A stretch of 64,000 nt of DNA from Paracoccaceae bacterium. GTDB lineage: Bacteria; Pseudomonadota; Alphaproteobacteria; Rhodobacterales; Rhodobacteraceae. Position numbers and translations under genes: made by a program. The notes under the pieces are model-generated. The model was given only the letters and a program-made list of their open reading frames with translations. It was not told the DNA's origin and made no database searches. The stretch covers positions 1,941,492 to 2,005,491 of the forward strand of contig SDAL01000001.1 of NCBI GenBank assembly GCA_004153385.1, in the 5' to 3' direction. Below are positions 1 through 10,120 of this stretch, in pieces (within the stretch, counting starts at the first letter, position 1; each line of letters opens with the position of its first letter).

Positions 1-267
1 ACCGGTGCCAACACACACAGCGCAGCAAGAACGGATCTTATCAAATACATTCAACACCCAAGAGAAAACGGGGGGCCATCCGGCCTTCAAAAAAGGCTTT
101 GGCGGATAAAACCCGATCTCCGGCCTGATTACCAGTGACCAGCATCGGCCCATGCGGCGGTCATGCGCGGTTTTGCGACACCGCCCACGCCCGGACCGCC
201 CTACATGAGGACGCGCACAGGTCTGGGTACAGGCGCCCCGAACACACGGGGCGCGCACAGATCAGCG
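1..267. other. Non-coding stretch at left edge
   Basis: No convincing gene is seen here. The short plus-strand reading frames overlap one another and the end of folD in different frames, and have Arg/Pro/His-rich composition typical of GC-rich shadow frames. The stretch lies downstream of folD (minus strand). It has a weak complementary pair (GCCTT and AAGGC near 80-97) but no clear terminator. Confidence 0.5.
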
Positions 268-1170
268 TCAGGCGGTCAGGCCTTCGGGTGCGTTCAGGCC
301 ATTGGCGCGCGCACACGCAGTCACCGTATTGGCCAGCAGGCAGGCGATGGTCATCGGACCAACCCCACCGGGCACCGGCGTAATCGCGCCGGCGACCTGT
401 GACACGCTTTGGAAATCGACATCCCCAACCAACCGGGTTTTGCCTTCGCCCTTTTCAGGCGCATCAATGCGGTTGATGCCTACATCGATCACGGTCGCGC
501 CGGGTTTGATCCAGTCGTCTGAAATCATCTCGGGGCGGCCGACTGCGGCCACCACGATATCCGCATTACGGCACAATGCCTCGATGTTTTTGGTCCGGCT
601 GTGGGCGATCGTTACGGTGCAGCTGTCGCGCAACAACAGCTGCGCCATGGGTTTGCCAACGATATTTGAGCGTCCAACCACAACCGCATTCAGGCCCGAC
701 AGGCTGCCCAGATGATCGCGCAGCATCATCAGACACCCCAGCGGCGTGCAGGGCACCATCGCCGATTGTCCGGTCGCCAGACGCCCCACATTCGAGATAT
801 GGAACCCGTCGACATCCTTGGCAGGATCAATCGCATTAACGACCAGATCCTCGTTCATGTGAGCGGGCAGTGGTAATTGTACCAAAATCCCGTGGACGGA
901 CCGATCGGCGTTCAGCCGCGCCACCAGTGCCAGAAGATCGGCCTCTGACGTGTCGGCGGGCAGTTTGTGCTCGAACGACTTCATACCGGCCTCAAGGGTC
1001 TGGCGCCCCTTGTTGCGGACGTAGACCTCGGATGCCGGATCCTCGCCTACAAGAACCACCGCCAAACCGGGCGTGATATCATGGTCCGCTTTCATCGCGG
1101 CAACCGCGTCACCAACCTTGGCCCGCACGCTCGCAGCGAACGCTTTTCCGTCAATAATCTGAGCGCTCAT
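268..1170 (-). CDS. folD: Bifunctional methylenetetrahydrofolate dehydrogenase/methenyltetrahydrofolate cyclohydrolase
   Basis: FolD oxidises 5,10-methylene-THF to 5,10-methenyl-THF with NADP and hydrolyses that to 10-formyl-THF, feeding purine and formyl-Met synthesis in the cytosol. The 300-aa length is usual. Visible family motifs are YVRNK, carrying the catalytic lysine, then [16 protein letters not shown], the Rossmann segment [16 protein letters not shown], and the C-terminal [11 protein letters not shown]. The start ATG at 1170 lies one base after the stop of the chorismate mutase gene, so the two are probably co-transcribed. All catalytic positions I can identify are intact. Confidence 0.97.
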   Translation of the reverse strand: MSAQIIDGKAFAASVRAKVGDAVAAMKADHDITPGLAVVLVGEDPASEVYVRNKGRQTLEAGMKSFEHKLPADTSEADLLALVARLNADRSVHGILVQLPLPAHMNEDLVVNAIDPAKDVDGFHISNVGRLATGQSAMVPCTPLGCLMMLRDHLGSLSGLNAVVVGRSNIVGKPMAQLLLRDSCTVTIAHSRTKNIEALCRNADIVVAAVGRPEMISDDWIKPGATVIDVGINRIDAPEKGEGKTRLVGDVDFQSVSQVAGAITPVPGGVGPMTIACLLANTVTACARANGLNAPEGLTA

Positions 1171-1171
1171 A

Positions 1172-1471
1172 TCAATGCCCTTTCCCCAAAACGCGTTCTT
1201 CGCGTGCGATAAAATGTTCCATCATCTCGCGCCACAAAACTTCGGCCAGTTCGGGCGCCAAACCGCGGATTTCCGCCTCGGCTTTGACCTTGACCACCAC
1301 ATCTTCGACACGGGCGTCGATGCGTGCAGGCAGGCCTTCTGCGGGCTTGAGCTCGGCGGCACGATCTATCAATCGCGTGCGGTCGGCCAAAAGCGCGACC
1401 AGTTCACGATCAAGCGCGTCGATCTCCACGCGCAAATCTTTCATTGAGGAAATATCGGCAGGATCTTTCAT
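1172..1471 (-). CDS. Chorismate mutase (AroQ type, stand-alone)
   Basis: A 99-aa helical protein of the AroQ class, which converts chorismate to prephenate at the branch to Phe and Tyr. The first helix shows [19 protein letters not shown], matching the E. coli P-protein mutase segment with its two active-site arginines. The second contains ARVEDVV and the C-terminal helix [14 protein letters not shown]. The frame is open further upstream, but ATG 1471 has AAGGACAG at proper spacing and gives the standard length. It is the whole mutase domain without prephenate dehydratase or dehydrogenase. It sits just upstream of folD. Confidence 0.9.
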   Translation of the reverse strand: MKDPADISSMKDLRVEIDALDRELVALLADRTRLIDRAAELKPAEGLPARIDARVEDVVVKVKAEAEIRGLAPELAEVLWREMMEHFIAREERVLGKGH

Positions 1472-1545
1472 CGGCTGTCCTTGCAAGGGCGGAATGCGTC
1501 CCCCGTATCGCACCTTGCGCGCCGTGGCTCAAGCCCCGAGGCTGC

Positions 1546-1563
1546 GCAAGGCCCCTGCCTTGC
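1546..1563. other. Small hairpin between two minus-strand genes
   Basis: GCAAGGC and GCCTTGC form a perfect 7-bp stem around a 4-base loop. It lies between the membrane-protein gene and chorismate mutase. There is no T-run, so it is not a classical intrinsic terminator. It may stall or stabilise transcript ends. Confidence 0.4.
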
Positions 1564-1613
1564 AGGGACCTTTGAACGCCGGCGTCGCAGACCAAGGCCG
1601 CGCGCAATGCGCC

Positions 1614-2315
1614 TTAACGCACGCGCGGCACGTTGAGCGGATGATACCCCGCCTCGAAAATCTGCCAGCCATGGGTTTGCGCACGGTGCTCGCGGCGGCG
1701 GATTTCGCAATAGACCAGAACCTGCACCAGAAGGATGGCAAACACCATTTCTGCCAGTTCCTCGATCCGGCCAGCGCGGGTATTGGCCCATTCCGACACA
1801 TAAATCCCCCAAGGGGCCAGTTTACGTGCCAAACCATCAAGCGTCTTGGACAGGCACAAAACCACAAAAGCAATGCCCATCAACCATGCCGCCATCGTAT
1901 TGGCCCGTAGGCCGCGCAGCAATCCGGGCACATCGCGCACGCAGATGCGGATCACGACCACGGCAATCAGCGCGATCACCATGAAGCCGATGACCTTTTG
2001 ATAAACCGGATTATCGGCGCTGGAATACAGCCGTAGCTGCAGCACACCATCCGCGGTGAAGCGTTTGTCGAAATCCAGTTCGCGCATCATCATCAGGATA
2101 ATGACCATACCGATGTGCCAGCCCGCGCGTCTGCTGGGACTGGTGGTCCACCACAAGCCGAACGCGAAGGCAAACAGAACCACGGTCACCAGCTCGGCGC
2201 CGGTGCCCTCGCTGAATACATCATGCACCGTATCGGCCATCACCAGTGCGTAGGACTGGAAGGTAAGGCACAAAATCAGGGCGGTTATCAACGTATCTTT
2301 GGGGCGTAGGCTCAT
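1614..2315 (-). CDS. Multi-pass inner-membrane protein of unknown function
   Basis: I do not recognise this 233-aa protein. It is strongly hydrophobic with about five predicted membrane segments: around residues 7-27, 39-56, 63-78 (which contains an IILMMM run), 108-127 and 143-160, with a last one near 190-212. The tail RRREHRAQTHG is charged and presumably cytoplasmic. The frame extends to 2483, but ATG 2315 (MSLRPKDTL) follows a CCGGAGTTGAA ribosome site, whereas the upstream extension is Cys/His/Arg-rich and non-hydrophobic. It is transcribed away from ftsH after a strong terminator. No enzyme motif is visible. Confidence 0.75.
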   Translation of the reverse strand: MSLRPKDTLITALILCLTFQSYALVMADTVHDVFSEGTGAELVTVVLFAFAFGLWWTTSPSRRAGWHIGMVIILMMMRELDFDKRFTADGVLQLRLYSSADNPVYQKVIGFMVIALIAVVVIRICVRDVPGLLRGLRANTMAAWLMGIAFVVLCLSKTLDGLARKLAPWGIYVSEWANTRAGRIEELAEMVFAILLVQVLVYCEIRRREHRAQTHGWQIFEAGYHPLNVPRVR

Positions 2316-2508
2316 TTCAACTCCGGATGCAGATCTTGCGTTTTCTATACCGCTTCGTTCAGTTGACATCAAATTGTTACATGCGCAATGCGTTCGGTGT
2401 GGCTGCGACATCTGTCCTGCATATGCGCACAGATCCCCGCGCGTATGGCAGGCTGCGGGCCCAGCCCGCGCTGTGACCCACAACCGTACCTATCCCCTGC
2501 CATGCTAC

Positions 2509-2536
2509 AAAAAAGGCGGCCCCTCGGGGCCGCCTT
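2509..2536 (-). terminator. Rho-independent terminator after ftsH
   Basis: On the minus strand an 11-bp perfect stem (AAGGCGGCCCC/GGGGCCGCCTT) with a 2-base loop is followed by a run of six T. It lies about 50 bases past the ftsH stop, a textbook intrinsic terminator closing the tol-pal/tilS/ftsH block. Confidence 0.9.
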
Positions 2537-2583
2537 GGATGCTTTTGCACCATCCCTGCCCGAAGGCACAGATCGAGAGACGA

Positions 2584-4503
2584 TCAGACCGGCGGGGCCG
2601 GCGGATGCGGTGTCACAGGGGCATCACCGTCTTGCGGGGCCGGTTTGGTTTTGGGCACCGAACTGACCGAAGGCATGTTGCCGGAGCTGGGCGTATCATC
2701 GTCACCGCCCAAGGCCTCGCCCCTCACAACTTTCTGGATTTCGGCCCCGGTGAGGGTCTCGTATTCCAGCAGCCCTTGCGCCAGACGCTCCCATTCCACC
2801 GATTTTTCTTCCAGAATCTGCACGGCGCGGCGATAGCCTTCGTCGATCAGTTCACGAACTTCTTCCTCGATCAGCTGCTTGGTGGACGCCGAAACCGAGA
2901 ACCCTGCCGTGTTGCCGGAATATCCCTCATGCGCCTCGGCATAATCGATATTACCGACCTTCTCGGACATCCCCCAGCGCATCACCATCGCCCGCGCAAT
3001 AGCAGAGGCCTGCTGGATATCGCCCGCAGGACCGTTGGAGACATGATCCCCGCCCCATTTGCGGATTTCGGCGGCCTTGCCGGCCATCGTCATGGCGATC
3101 TTCTGTTTGGCCTCATCCTTGTGATAGTTCAGCTTGTCCATTTCGGGCAAGGACACAACCATCCCCAAAGCCTGACCACGCGGGATGATCGTGGCTTTAT
3201 ACACCGGATCACATTTGGGCAGGTTCAGGCCCACGATCGCATGGCCCGCTTCGTGATAGGCGGTCATTTCCTTTTGCTCGGGCGTCAGCACCATCGAACG
3301 GCGCTCCACACCCAGCATGACCTTGTCCTTGGCCTGCTCGAAATCGACCATGGTCACAAAGCGGCGGCCCACACGGGCAGCCATCAGCGCGGCCTCGTTC
3401 ACAAGGTTCATCAGATCAGCCCCCGAAAAACCGGGCGTGCCGCGCGCGATCGTGCGCAGATCCACATCGGGGCCTACGGGCACCTTGCGCGCATGCACGG
3501 TCAGGATTTTTTCGCGGCCCTTGATATCGGGGTTGGGCACGTGGATCTGGCGGTCGAACCGGCCAGGGCGCAGCAACGCAGGATCCAGCACATCCTTGCG
3601 GTTGGTCGCCGCGATGATGATGATCCCCTCGTTCGCCTCGAAACCGTCCATTTCAACCAGAAGCTGGTTCAATGTCTGCTCGCGCTCGTCATTGCCGCCG
3701 CCGACGCCCACGCCGCGCGCACGGCCCACCGCATCGATTTCGTCGATAAACAGGATACAGGGCGCGTTTTTCTTGGCCTGCTCGAACATGTCACGCACGC
3801 GGCTTGCGCCGACGCCTACGAACATCTCCACGAAGTCGGACCCTGAAATGGTGAAAAACGGCACGCCCGCCTCGCCCGCAATCGCGCGCGCCAGCAGGGT
3901 TTTACCGGTGCCGGGGGGACCTACCAGCAGACCGCCCTTGGGGATCTTGGCACCCAGACGCGAGAATTTCTGCGGGTTGCGCAGGAATTCCACGATCTCT
4001 TCCAGCTCTTCTTTCGCCTCGTCGATACCGGCCACGTCGTCAAAGGTTATGCGGCCCTGCTTTTCGGTCAGCAGTTTGGCTTTGGATTTGCCAAAGCCCA
4101 TCGCACCGCCTTTGCCGCCGCCCTGCATCCGGTTCATGAAGAAAATCCAGATACCGATCAGCACAAGGAACGGAAGCCAAACGCCCAAGAGCGACATGAA
4201 ACCCGACTGCTCCTGCTTGACCACCTTCACATCAACACCTTTGTCGATCAGCGTTTCCGCGATCGGGTCGGTCAGGGGTTTGACCGTTGAATAGGTGGCC
4301 GTGCCATCAGTCAGTTGATAGCGCACATCTTCGCCGTCGATCTGAACATTGCTCACATCACCTTTGTTAACGGCAGACATGAACTGCGAATAATCGACCT
4401 GTTGTGAATTCGCCCCGCTCTGTCCGTCGCCGAACAGATTGAACAATGCGAGGATCAGCACAAACAGGACTGCCCAGAAGGCAAGATTGCGCGCGTTACC
4501 CAA
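2584..4503 (-). CDS. ftsH: ATP-dependent zinc metalloprotease FtsH
   Basis: FtsH is the membrane-bound AAA+ protease that extracts and degrades misfolded membrane proteins and regulators such as sigma-32 and LpxC. The order is TM1 (about residues 5-24), a small periplasmic domain, TM2 (about 104-124), and the AAA module with Walker A GPPGTGKT at 195-202, Walker B LFIDEID at 251-257 and the SRH segment [10 protein letters not shown] near 310. The zinc site HEAGH at 417-421 follows. The 639-aa length is usual. The C-terminal tail is Pro-rich and probably disordered. The gene is followed by a strong terminator and lies downstream of tilS. Confidence 0.98.
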   Translation of the reverse strand: MGNARNLAFWAVLFVLILALFNLFGDGQSGANSQQVDYSQFMSAVNKGDVSNVQIDGEDVRYQLTDGTATYSTVKPLTDPIAETLIDKGVDVKVVKQEQSGFMSLLGVWLPFLVLIGIWIFFMNRMQGGGKGGAMGFGKSKAKLLTEKQGRITFDDVAGIDEAKEELEEIVEFLRNPQKFSRLGAKIPKGGLLVGPPGTGKTLLARAIAGEAGVPFFTISGSDFVEMFVGVGASRVRDMFEQAKKNAPCILFIDEIDAVGRARGVGVGGGNDEREQTLNQLLVEMDGFEANEGIIIIAATNRKDVLDPALLRPGRFDRQIHVPNPDIKGREKILTVHARKVPVGPDVDLRTIARGTPGFSGADLMNLVNEAALMAARVGRRFVTMVDFEQAKDKVMLGVERRSMVLTPEQKEMTAYHEAGHAIVGLNLPKCDPVYKATIIPRGQALGMVVSLPEMDKLNYHKDEAKQKIAMTMAGKAAEIRKWGGDHVSNGPAGDIQQASAIARAMVMRWGMSEKVGNIDYAEAHEGYSGNTAGFSVSASTKQLIEEEVRELIDEGYRRAVQILEEKSVEWERLAQGLLEYETLTGAEIQKVVRGEALGGDDDTPSSGNMPSVSSVPKTKPAPQDGDAPVTPHPPAPPV

Positions 4504-4582
4504 GGAAAAACCTCCACTTCAATTGGACCACAAGCGGACGCGTGCAGCCGTCGCACAGAAAATAGGGATTCCACGCCGAGGT

Positions 4583-5896
4583 TCAACGGGTGAATAGCAT
4601 TGTATCAAAAGACTGTGTCGTGATTTCTGCATGCCAACCGCGCGAAATCCCCGCCAGAGGGGCCGAAATCAGCGCGTCGCCGTGCCAGACTGCGGGGCTG
4701 GCCATCAACGATGCGCGCGGCAGGCCTGTATCGCGCCACTGGGGGCAGTGTGCCAACCCCTCTGGGCCAAGGGCGCGCAGATCGGCCCCGCCCGCCCCTT
4801 GGCCTTGTGGCGGGCGCATGGCCCAACGGTCCCAAATCAGGCCCTGTGCCGCAGGGCGACGCGCAACCGCCCGATATTCGCGTGCAAACCGCAAGATACC
4901 GTCGCGGAAGCTGATCTGAACCCCGTGCAATGTGCGCGCGGGACGCGCGTCATAGGTGGCGCACAGATCATCCAGCTTGGGCCCGCGCGGCGCGTAATCG
5001 GCCCCCGAGACCCATTGCAACGCGGCACCGAACAGCCGCCTGCGGAATTCGCCCTGCAGATCGGTGTCCAGCCCGTTCGCCTCCACCAAGACATCACCGC
5101 GATCAAGGCGCACGTAACGGGTGACATAGCCGCGAAGGGCGGTAGAGATGGCATGGTCTGCGGCGGCCAGATGGTCCACCACACGCGTCAGCGCCGCACG
5201 GTCCAGCCCCAGTTCGGCCAGCATCGGGGCCGCCTGACGGACCCGTACGCGGCTGTAGGCCGGATCGTCATTGGACGGATCGTCGATCCAGCGCGCACCG
5301 TTCGCGCGCAAGACATCGCGCAATGTCTCGCGCGGGGTGTCCAGAAAAGGGCGATGCCATGTCACACCACGCTCGCGCCAATGGCGGCGCATCCCCGACA
5401 GACCGCCCACACCGGAGGCGCGCGCAAGGCGCATCACGAAGGTCTCGGCCTGATCATCGGCGGTATGGCCCAGCACGACATCTGCAATCCCGCGGGCACT
5501 GGCCCATTGCGCAATCAGCGACAAACGACCCCGTCGTGCCTGATCCATCAGGTTGCCGCTGGCATCAGGCCTGTGCCAGTGAAGCGTATGGTGATCCACG
5601 CCAAGCGATGCGGCCTCGCGTGCGACGAATGCGGCCTCGTCTGCGGCCGCCGCGCGCAACCCGTGATTGACGGTAACGGCCACCACCGGCATGCGGGCCG
5701 CCAGAATACGCAAGGCGGCCAGCGAATCCCCGCCCCCCGATACGGCCACCGCGACAGGTGCCAGATGGCGCGCGTCCGCACAGCCCTGCGCCTGACAGAT
5801 GCGCGCCACAAACCCTGCCAGCCCGGGAAAAACGAAACTGCCGCACGAGAGGGGCGCGCGGCAGTCGAGTGATCGCTCAACGGATCGGTCGGTCAT
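4583..5896 (-). CDS. tilS: tRNA(Ile)-lysidine synthetase
   Basis: TilS converts C34 of tRNA(Ile2) to lysidine, so that the CAU anticodon reads AUA. The PP-loop ATPase signature SGGGDS is at residues 53-58, followed by the family motif GHTADDQAETFVMR and the RPFLDTPRE segment. The C-terminal half is divergent, as is common. The open frame runs to 5962 inside cpoB, but ATG 5896 (MTDRSVERS) lies just after the cpoB stop and gives 437 aa. Upstream of it is a G-rich weak ribosome site. It sits between cpoB and ftsH, as in many alphaproteobacteria. Confidence 0.93.
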   Translation of the reverse strand: MTDRSVERSLDCRAPLSCGSFVFPGLAGFVARICQAQGCADARHLAPVAVAVSGGGDSLAALRILAARMPVVAVTVNHGLRAAAADEAAFVAREAASLGVDHHTLHWHRPDASGNLMDQARRGRLSLIAQWASARGIADVVLGHTADDQAETFVMRLARASGVGGLSGMRRHWRERGVTWHRPFLDTPRETLRDVLRANGARWIDDPSNDDPAYSRVRVRQAAPMLAELGLDRAALTRVVDHLAAADHAISTALRGYVTRYVRLDRGDVLVEANGLDTDLQGEFRRRLFGAALQWVSGADYAPRGPKLDDLCATYDARPARTLHGVQISFRDGILRFAREYRAVARRPAAQGLIWDRWAMRPPQGQGAGGADLRALGPEGLAHCPQWRDTGLPRASLMASPAVWHGDALISAPLAGISRGWHAEITTQSFDTMLFTR

Positions 5897-5912
5897 CGCG
5901 AACGCCCCCGGC

Positions 5913-6749
5913 CTACTGGCAACCCAGCGTGGCCATCTGGCTGCGGGCTTCGGCGGCGGCATTGCTTGCGCTGTACCGCTCGCTTACTTGGCTCAACGTG
6001 GTGCAGGCTTCGCTTTTTTGCCCGAGCTGGCCCAGCGTGACCCCCAGTTTCATCAGGCTTTCGGGGGCCTTGTCACCCTCGGGGTAGGTCGAGAATGCCT
6101 CAAGCCACGCACGGGCCGCATCTGCGGTCTGGCCGGATTTCTCCAAGGCCTCGCCACGCAGATACAGCGCATCATCACTTAGCGGCCCGCCCGGATAGGA
6201 TTGGGCAAAGGTCGCAAAGAGCTCTGCGGCGCGAGGAAAGTCACCTTGATCGAGCACCCCCCGGGCCCGATCGAAATCCGACTGCTCGTTCATTGCCAGA
6301 TCGGCGCCGCCGGATGCGGGCGCAGGCTCTGGTTGCGGGGATGCGCTGGGGGCGGTTGCCGCCGCCCCGCCCAAAGGTTGTGTCTGCCCGATGGAGGAAA
6401 TATCACATCCCTCCTCGATCTCGCACAAACGGAATTCCAGATCGCCCACGCGGTTGGTCCCGTCGGCCACCACGCGGTTGATGCGGTTTTGCAGCTCCTC
6501 GGTACGGGCCGTCAACTGGCTGAGCGAGGCCTCCATCGTGTCCATCCGTTGCAGGGCGGATGCACCGCCCGCTGCCTGAATGCCCGATGCCCCCGACGAC
6601 ACCAGTTCCTGACGCAGCCCTTGGATCTGTCCCGAGAGCTGCCCCAATTCGTTGCGGATATCAGCCAGTGACTGGCTGTCCTGCGCCATGACGGGCAAGC
6701 CTGCCAGCATGGCGATACCAAAGATCGACCCTTTGAGCGCCACGCGCAT
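5913..6749 (-). CDS. cpoB: Tol-Pal system coordinator CpoB (YbgF)
   Basis: CpoB is a periplasmic protein that links Tol-Pal constriction with peptidoglycan synthesis. This 278-aa protein has a signal peptide ending near MAQD (residues 1-22). A coiled-coil follows (about 25-95, SLADIRNELGQLSGQIQGLR onward), then a Pro/Ala-rich linker with PAPASGG. C-terminal TPR repeats cover about 155-275, with the typical YPGGPLSDDALYLRGEALEKSG pattern. It starts 2 bases after pal and is the last tol gene before tilS. Confidence 0.93.
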   Translation of the reverse strand: MRVALKGSIFGIAMLAGLPVMAQDSQSLADIRNELGQLSGQIQGLRQELVSSGASGIQAAGGASALQRMDTMEASLSQLTARTEELQNRINRVVADGTNRVGDLEFRLCEIEEGCDISSIGQTQPLGGAAATAPSASPQPEPAPASGGADLAMNEQSDFDRARGVLDQGDFPRAAELFATFAQSYPGGPLSDDALYLRGEALEKSGQTADAARAWLEAFSTYPEGDKAPESLMKLGVTLGQLGQKSEACTTLSQVSERYSASNAAAEARSQMATLGCQ

Positions 6750-6751
6750 GT

Positions 6752-7300
6752 TTACGCCCCCGCGCCTTGGGCGATGACCGTCACCGCGCGGCGGTTCTGG
6801 TTATAACATTCCGACGAAGAACACACAGCAATCGGGCGTTCCTTGCCATAAGACACGGTGCGCAACCGGTTGGAGGCCACGCCTTGGCTGATCAGGAATT
6901 CCTCGGCCGCGTTGGCACGCCGCGCGCCAAGCGCGAGGTTGTATTCACGTGTGCCCTGCTCGTCGGCATGGCCTTCGATGATCGCGGTATAGGTCGGATG
7001 CGACACCAGCCACTGCGCCTGCTGGCCCAGAATCTGGCGCGCTTCGGGCGACAGGGTCGACTGGTCGACAAGGAAGTGGACCTTGTCGCCGATGGTCTGC
7101 TGGAAATAGGCGGGCGAGTCGGGATTGTTGATGCCTGTCTGATCCACGCCGCCCGCGCCAAGACCCGTGCCACCCCCAAAGACGCCACCGGGATCATTGA
7201 CCGCAAGCCCCGCGTCGGAGCCCCCGAAGCGGTCGGGATTGTTACAGGCCGCAAGACCCAGAACGCTCAGCAGAAGGGCTGCTTTAACTGCGATATTCAT
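6752..7300 (-). CDS. pal: Peptidoglycan-associated lipoprotein Pal
   Basis: Pal is an outer-membrane lipoprotein that binds peptidoglycan and is the outer anchor of the Tol system. Visible features are a lipoprotein signal with lipobox LGLAAC (lipidated Cys near residue 19), a Gly/Asp-rich linker, and an OmpA-like domain with FLVDQSTLSPEARQIL. The diaminopimelate-binding signature is IIEGHADEQGTREYNLALG, followed by ARRANAAEEFL. The length of 182 aa is normal. It lies between tolB and cpoB in the conserved operon. Confidence 0.97.
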   Translation of the reverse strand: MNIAVKAALLLSVLGLAACNNPDRFGGSDAGLAVNDPGGVFGGGTGLGAGGVDQTGINNPDSPAYFQQTIGDKVHFLVDQSTLSPEARQILGQQAQWLVSHPTYTAIIEGHADEQGTREYNLALGARRANAAEEFLISQGVASNRLRTVSYGKERPIAVCSSSECYNQNRRAVTVIAQGAGA

Positions 7301-7370
7301 TGCACGAATTCCATAATATCAAAGACCGGTTACAGGCAGGCTATCAGCTTTGCCCGGTGTTGGGAATCAC

Positions 7371-8693
7371 TCACGGCAGAAGCGGCGACCATGATACATC
7401 CGATGCCGCGCCGGGGGTGTTGACCTGTTTCAGATTACGACCGGAGATATCCACCGACCAAAGGCTTGCCCCACCCTGGGCACCAGGGGTTTCGCGGGTG
7501 AACATGATCACACGGCCATTGGGCGACCATGTCGGACCTTCGTCCAGAAACGATGCCGTCAGCAGGCGCTCTTCAGAGCCGTCGGTGCGCATCACGCCGA
7601 TATGGAACCGGCCCGCATGTTGTTTGGTGAAAGCGATCATATCGCCACGCGGCGACCATACAGGGGTAGAATAGCGCCCCTCGCCAAACGAGATCCGCGT
7701 CGGCTCGCCCCCGTTTGCGCCCATGATATAAAGCTGCTGCGTGCCGGAGCGATCGGATTCGAACACGATCTTGGAGCCGTCCGGACTGAACGACGGGCCG
7801 GTTTCAATCGCAGGGCTGTTGGTCAGGCGTTGCGGATTGCCGCCATTGATCCCCATTTTGTACAGATCGGTATTGCCGCCCTGCTCCATCGAATACAGGA
7901 TCGACTGCCCGTCGGGCGAAAACCGTGGCGCGAATGTCATCGTGCCGGGGGTTTCGGGCAGCAGTTGCGATGTGACATTGGACACATTGAGCATCTTGAT
8001 CCGCGGGAAACCGGTTTCGAATGTGGTATAAAGCACACGATTACCATCGGGCGAAAAGCGCGGGGCCAGCACAATGGTACTGGAATCGGTCAGATAGTTC
8101 ACGTTCGCCCCGTCGTAATCCATGATGGCGATCCGTTTCTGACGCGCATCCTTGGGACCGGTTTCGTTCACGAACGCCACACGGCTGTCGAAATATCCCC
8201 CCTCGCCGGTGATGCGCGAATAGATCGTATCGGCCACCTTATGCGCCAGACGGCGCCAGCTTTGGGGATTGGCCACCAGCTGCTGCCCCTCGCCCATTTC
8301 CTGCCCCGAGAACACATCATACAAACGGAACTTCACCACAGCCTGACCACCCGACACCGATACGGCCCCGACGATCAGCGCCTGAGCGTTGATCGCGGTC
8401 CAGTCGCTGTAGTTGACAGATGTGCCAAAACTGGAGAACCGCTGGATATGCGCCGAGGCGGGGATCTCGCGGAACAGGCCCGTGCCGTTCAGATCGGAGC
8501 GCACCACGCTTGCGATATCCTGTGCCATCTGGCTGGCATCACCGGTTTCGGCGACGAATGTCGGCAACGCATAGGGCAGCGGCTCGATCACACCATCGGT
8601 GATTTCGATCCGCAGCGGCCCGTCTTGGGCCATGGCCGCAGGCGCCGCCATAAAACTCATCGCGGCCGTCATGGCCATCAGCATACGCAGCAT
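7371..8693 (-). CDS. tolB: Tol-Pal periplasmic beta-propeller protein TolB
   Basis: TolB is the periplasmic partner of Pal, with an N-terminal alpha/beta domain and a six-bladed propeller. The 440-aa protein has a cleavable signal peptide ending near AMAQDG (residue 23). The N-terminal domain carries [11 protein letters not shown]. The repeated propeller motifs [27 protein letters not shown] and [15 protein letters not shown] run from about residue 210 to 430. About 70 bases separate it from pal, and it sits 130 bases downstream of tolA. Confidence 0.97.
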   Translation of the reverse strand: MLRMLMAMTAAMSFMAAPAAMAQDGPLRIEITDGVIEPLPYALPTFVAETGDASQMAQDIASVVRSDLNGTGLFREIPASAHIQRFSSFGTSVNYSDWTAINAQALIVGAVSVSGGQAVVKFRLYDVFSGQEMGEGQQLVANPQSWRRLAHKVADTIYSRITGEGGYFDSRVAFVNETGPKDARQKRIAIMDYDGANVNYLTDSSTIVLAPRFSPDGNRVLYTTFETGFPRIKMLNVSNVTSQLLPETPGTMTFAPRFSPDGQSILYSMEQGGNTDLYKMGINGGNPQRLTNSPAIETGPSFSPDGSKIVFESDRSGTQQLYIMGANGGEPTRISFGEGRYSTPVWSPRGDMIAFTKQHAGRFHIGVMRTDGSEERLLTASFLDEGPTWSPNGRVIMFTRETPGAQGGASLWSVDISGRNLKQVNTPGAASDVSWSPLLP

Positions 8694-8825
8694 TGAAAAA
8701 CTCCCTGATTGGGTCTGCGGGTCTCGGTCGTAGTGATGGGGCCACGATCAGCCATGACGGGCATCACAACAAGAGAAAACACCGGGAATTCCTGTGGAAC
8801 AAAGGAGGCAGCCGTCAGGCACATG

Positions 8826-10091
8826 TTATCGCATCCTCATATTCTCAGGGTTAAAGACGATTTCGATGGTTTGCCACTGGCCATATTTTTCAGCCGGCAG
8901 CGGAAAGCCGTCCGATCCACAGCGCACAATCGCGCGGCGTCCGGCCTCGAATGCCTGATTGGCCGCTGCCTGCGATCCGCCAGACGAATCGATCATACGG
9001 ATGGAGCTGACAATCGGCGTGGCATTCTGGTTCATATCCACAGCCAGGGTCACCGTGGTGCGCAGCGCCTCCGACGATAGCGCGCCCACGTTCCAGCAAC
9101 GTTTCACATCCACGATCAGCGCCTCTTTCTCGCCGCGTGTGATCGGCGGACCGGAGGGGGCTGCACCGGTGCCACCGCTGGCATCGCCACCACCACCGAG
9201 CGCTTGTGCCAGCGCATCATCGACTGCGCTGCTGACCTCGGGCGCAGGCGGGGCCGGCGTGGGGGCCGCAGGTTTGGGGGCATCGCTTGCGGTCTGGGTC
9301 TGCTCTCGGCTGTCGTCACGATCCGGCGCAGGCGGCGCGGGCTTTGCAGGCTCCGGTGCAGGCGCAGGGCGGGCGGGCTTGGTACGCGGACGCGGGCTTG
9401 CAGGCGGGGCAGAGGTTTTGGCCTCTGCCACCTCTTCGCTGGCCTCGGTCTCGATCTCGGTACCCGCTTCTTCGGGTGCGGTGGGCTCGGGGGTCTCTTC
9501 GGGCTCTGGCGGTGGCTCCACGCTTTCTTCGGGGCGTGCTTCGGGCTCCGCAATCGCGGCCACCTGTGTGTCGGGCTCGGGCGTGGGCGCAGGTTCGGGC
9601 GCCACGCGGCGCGCGGGCTTGGCCACGGGACGGGGGCTGAATTCGGGGGTCTGGGTGTCTTGCGGCTCGATCACCGGCGGCATCATCTCGGGCGGCACCT
9701 CGACCACTTCGGCAGGCTCGGGCGGATCTGTCAGATCGCTCATATCGGGCTGGGGTTCGGGCGCGGGTTCAGGCTCGGGGGCGGCCGGTTGCGGCTCGGG
9801 CGCGGACGGCTGCGGGGGCTCCGGCGTGACCTCGGGCGGCGCATCGTCCTGAGATGGGGCATCCATCGCCTCGGGGGCGGTTTGCTGCACTGCATCCGGC
9901 GTGCCACCTGCCGACGGGGCCGCCGCCTGCATTGCCTGAAACTCCGCATCCGAAATGACAGAGACCTGCGTCATCTGCACCGGCTCTGTCGGCGTGCGCG
10001 CAAACCACATATCACCGACAATCGCCCAAAGGATCACCGCCGCATGCAGCCCCCCCGAGGCATAGATGCCGATTTTTTCTGCCCGATCCAT
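8826..10091 (-). CDS. tolA: TolA-like envelope energy-transfer protein with Pro/Glu-rich middle
   Basis: TolA spans the periplasm, linking TolQR in the inner membrane to Pal/TolB. One N-terminal membrane helix is visible (about residues 10-28, SGGLHAAVILWAIVGDMWFA). A very long low-complexity segment (about 80-300) of Pro, Glu, Ala and Thr follows instead of the Ala/Lys helix of enterobacteria. The C-terminal TolA fold has DVKRCWNVGALS and VTLAVDMNQNATP. The open frame begins two codons earlier at 10097, but GGAG then overlaps the start; ATG 10091 has GGAG six bases away. Position between tolR and tolB supports the call despite weak sequence conservation. Confidence 0.88.
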   Translation of the reverse strand: MDRAEKIGIYASGGLHAAVILWAIVGDMWFARTPTEPVQMTQVSVISDAEFQAMQAAAPSAGGTPDAVQQTAPEAMDAPSQDDAPPEVTPEPPQPSAPEPQPAAPEPEPAPEPQPDMSDLTDPPEPAEVVEVPPEMMPPVIEPQDTQTPEFSPRPVAKPARRVAPEPAPTPEPDTQVAAIAEPEARPEESVEPPPEPEETPEPTAPEEAGTEIETEASEEVAEAKTSAPPASPRPRTKPARPAPAPEPAKPAPPAPDRDDSREQTQTASDAPKPAAPTPAPPAPEVSSAVDDALAQALGGGGDASGGTGAAPSGPPITRGEKEALIVDVKRCWNVGALSSEALRTTVTLAVDMNQNATPIVSSIRMIDSSGGSQAAANQAFEAGRRAIVRCGSDGFPLPAEKYGQWQTIEIVFNPENMRMR

Positions 10092-10120
10092 ACGCATCTC
10101 CGCGCGCCCCGTGGCTGCGC

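Noticed and set aside
135-402. Two small plus-strand frames at the left edge
   Set aside because: They overlap each other and the folD end, have no ribosome site and have shadow composition.
2299-3846. 515-aa plus-strand open frame
   Set aside because: Antisense to ftsH, His/Arg/Gly-rich shadow of a GC-rich coding strand, no ribosome site or family motif.
4631-5872. 413-aa plus-strand frame
   Set aside because: Antisense to tilS, whose PP-loop motif is intact.
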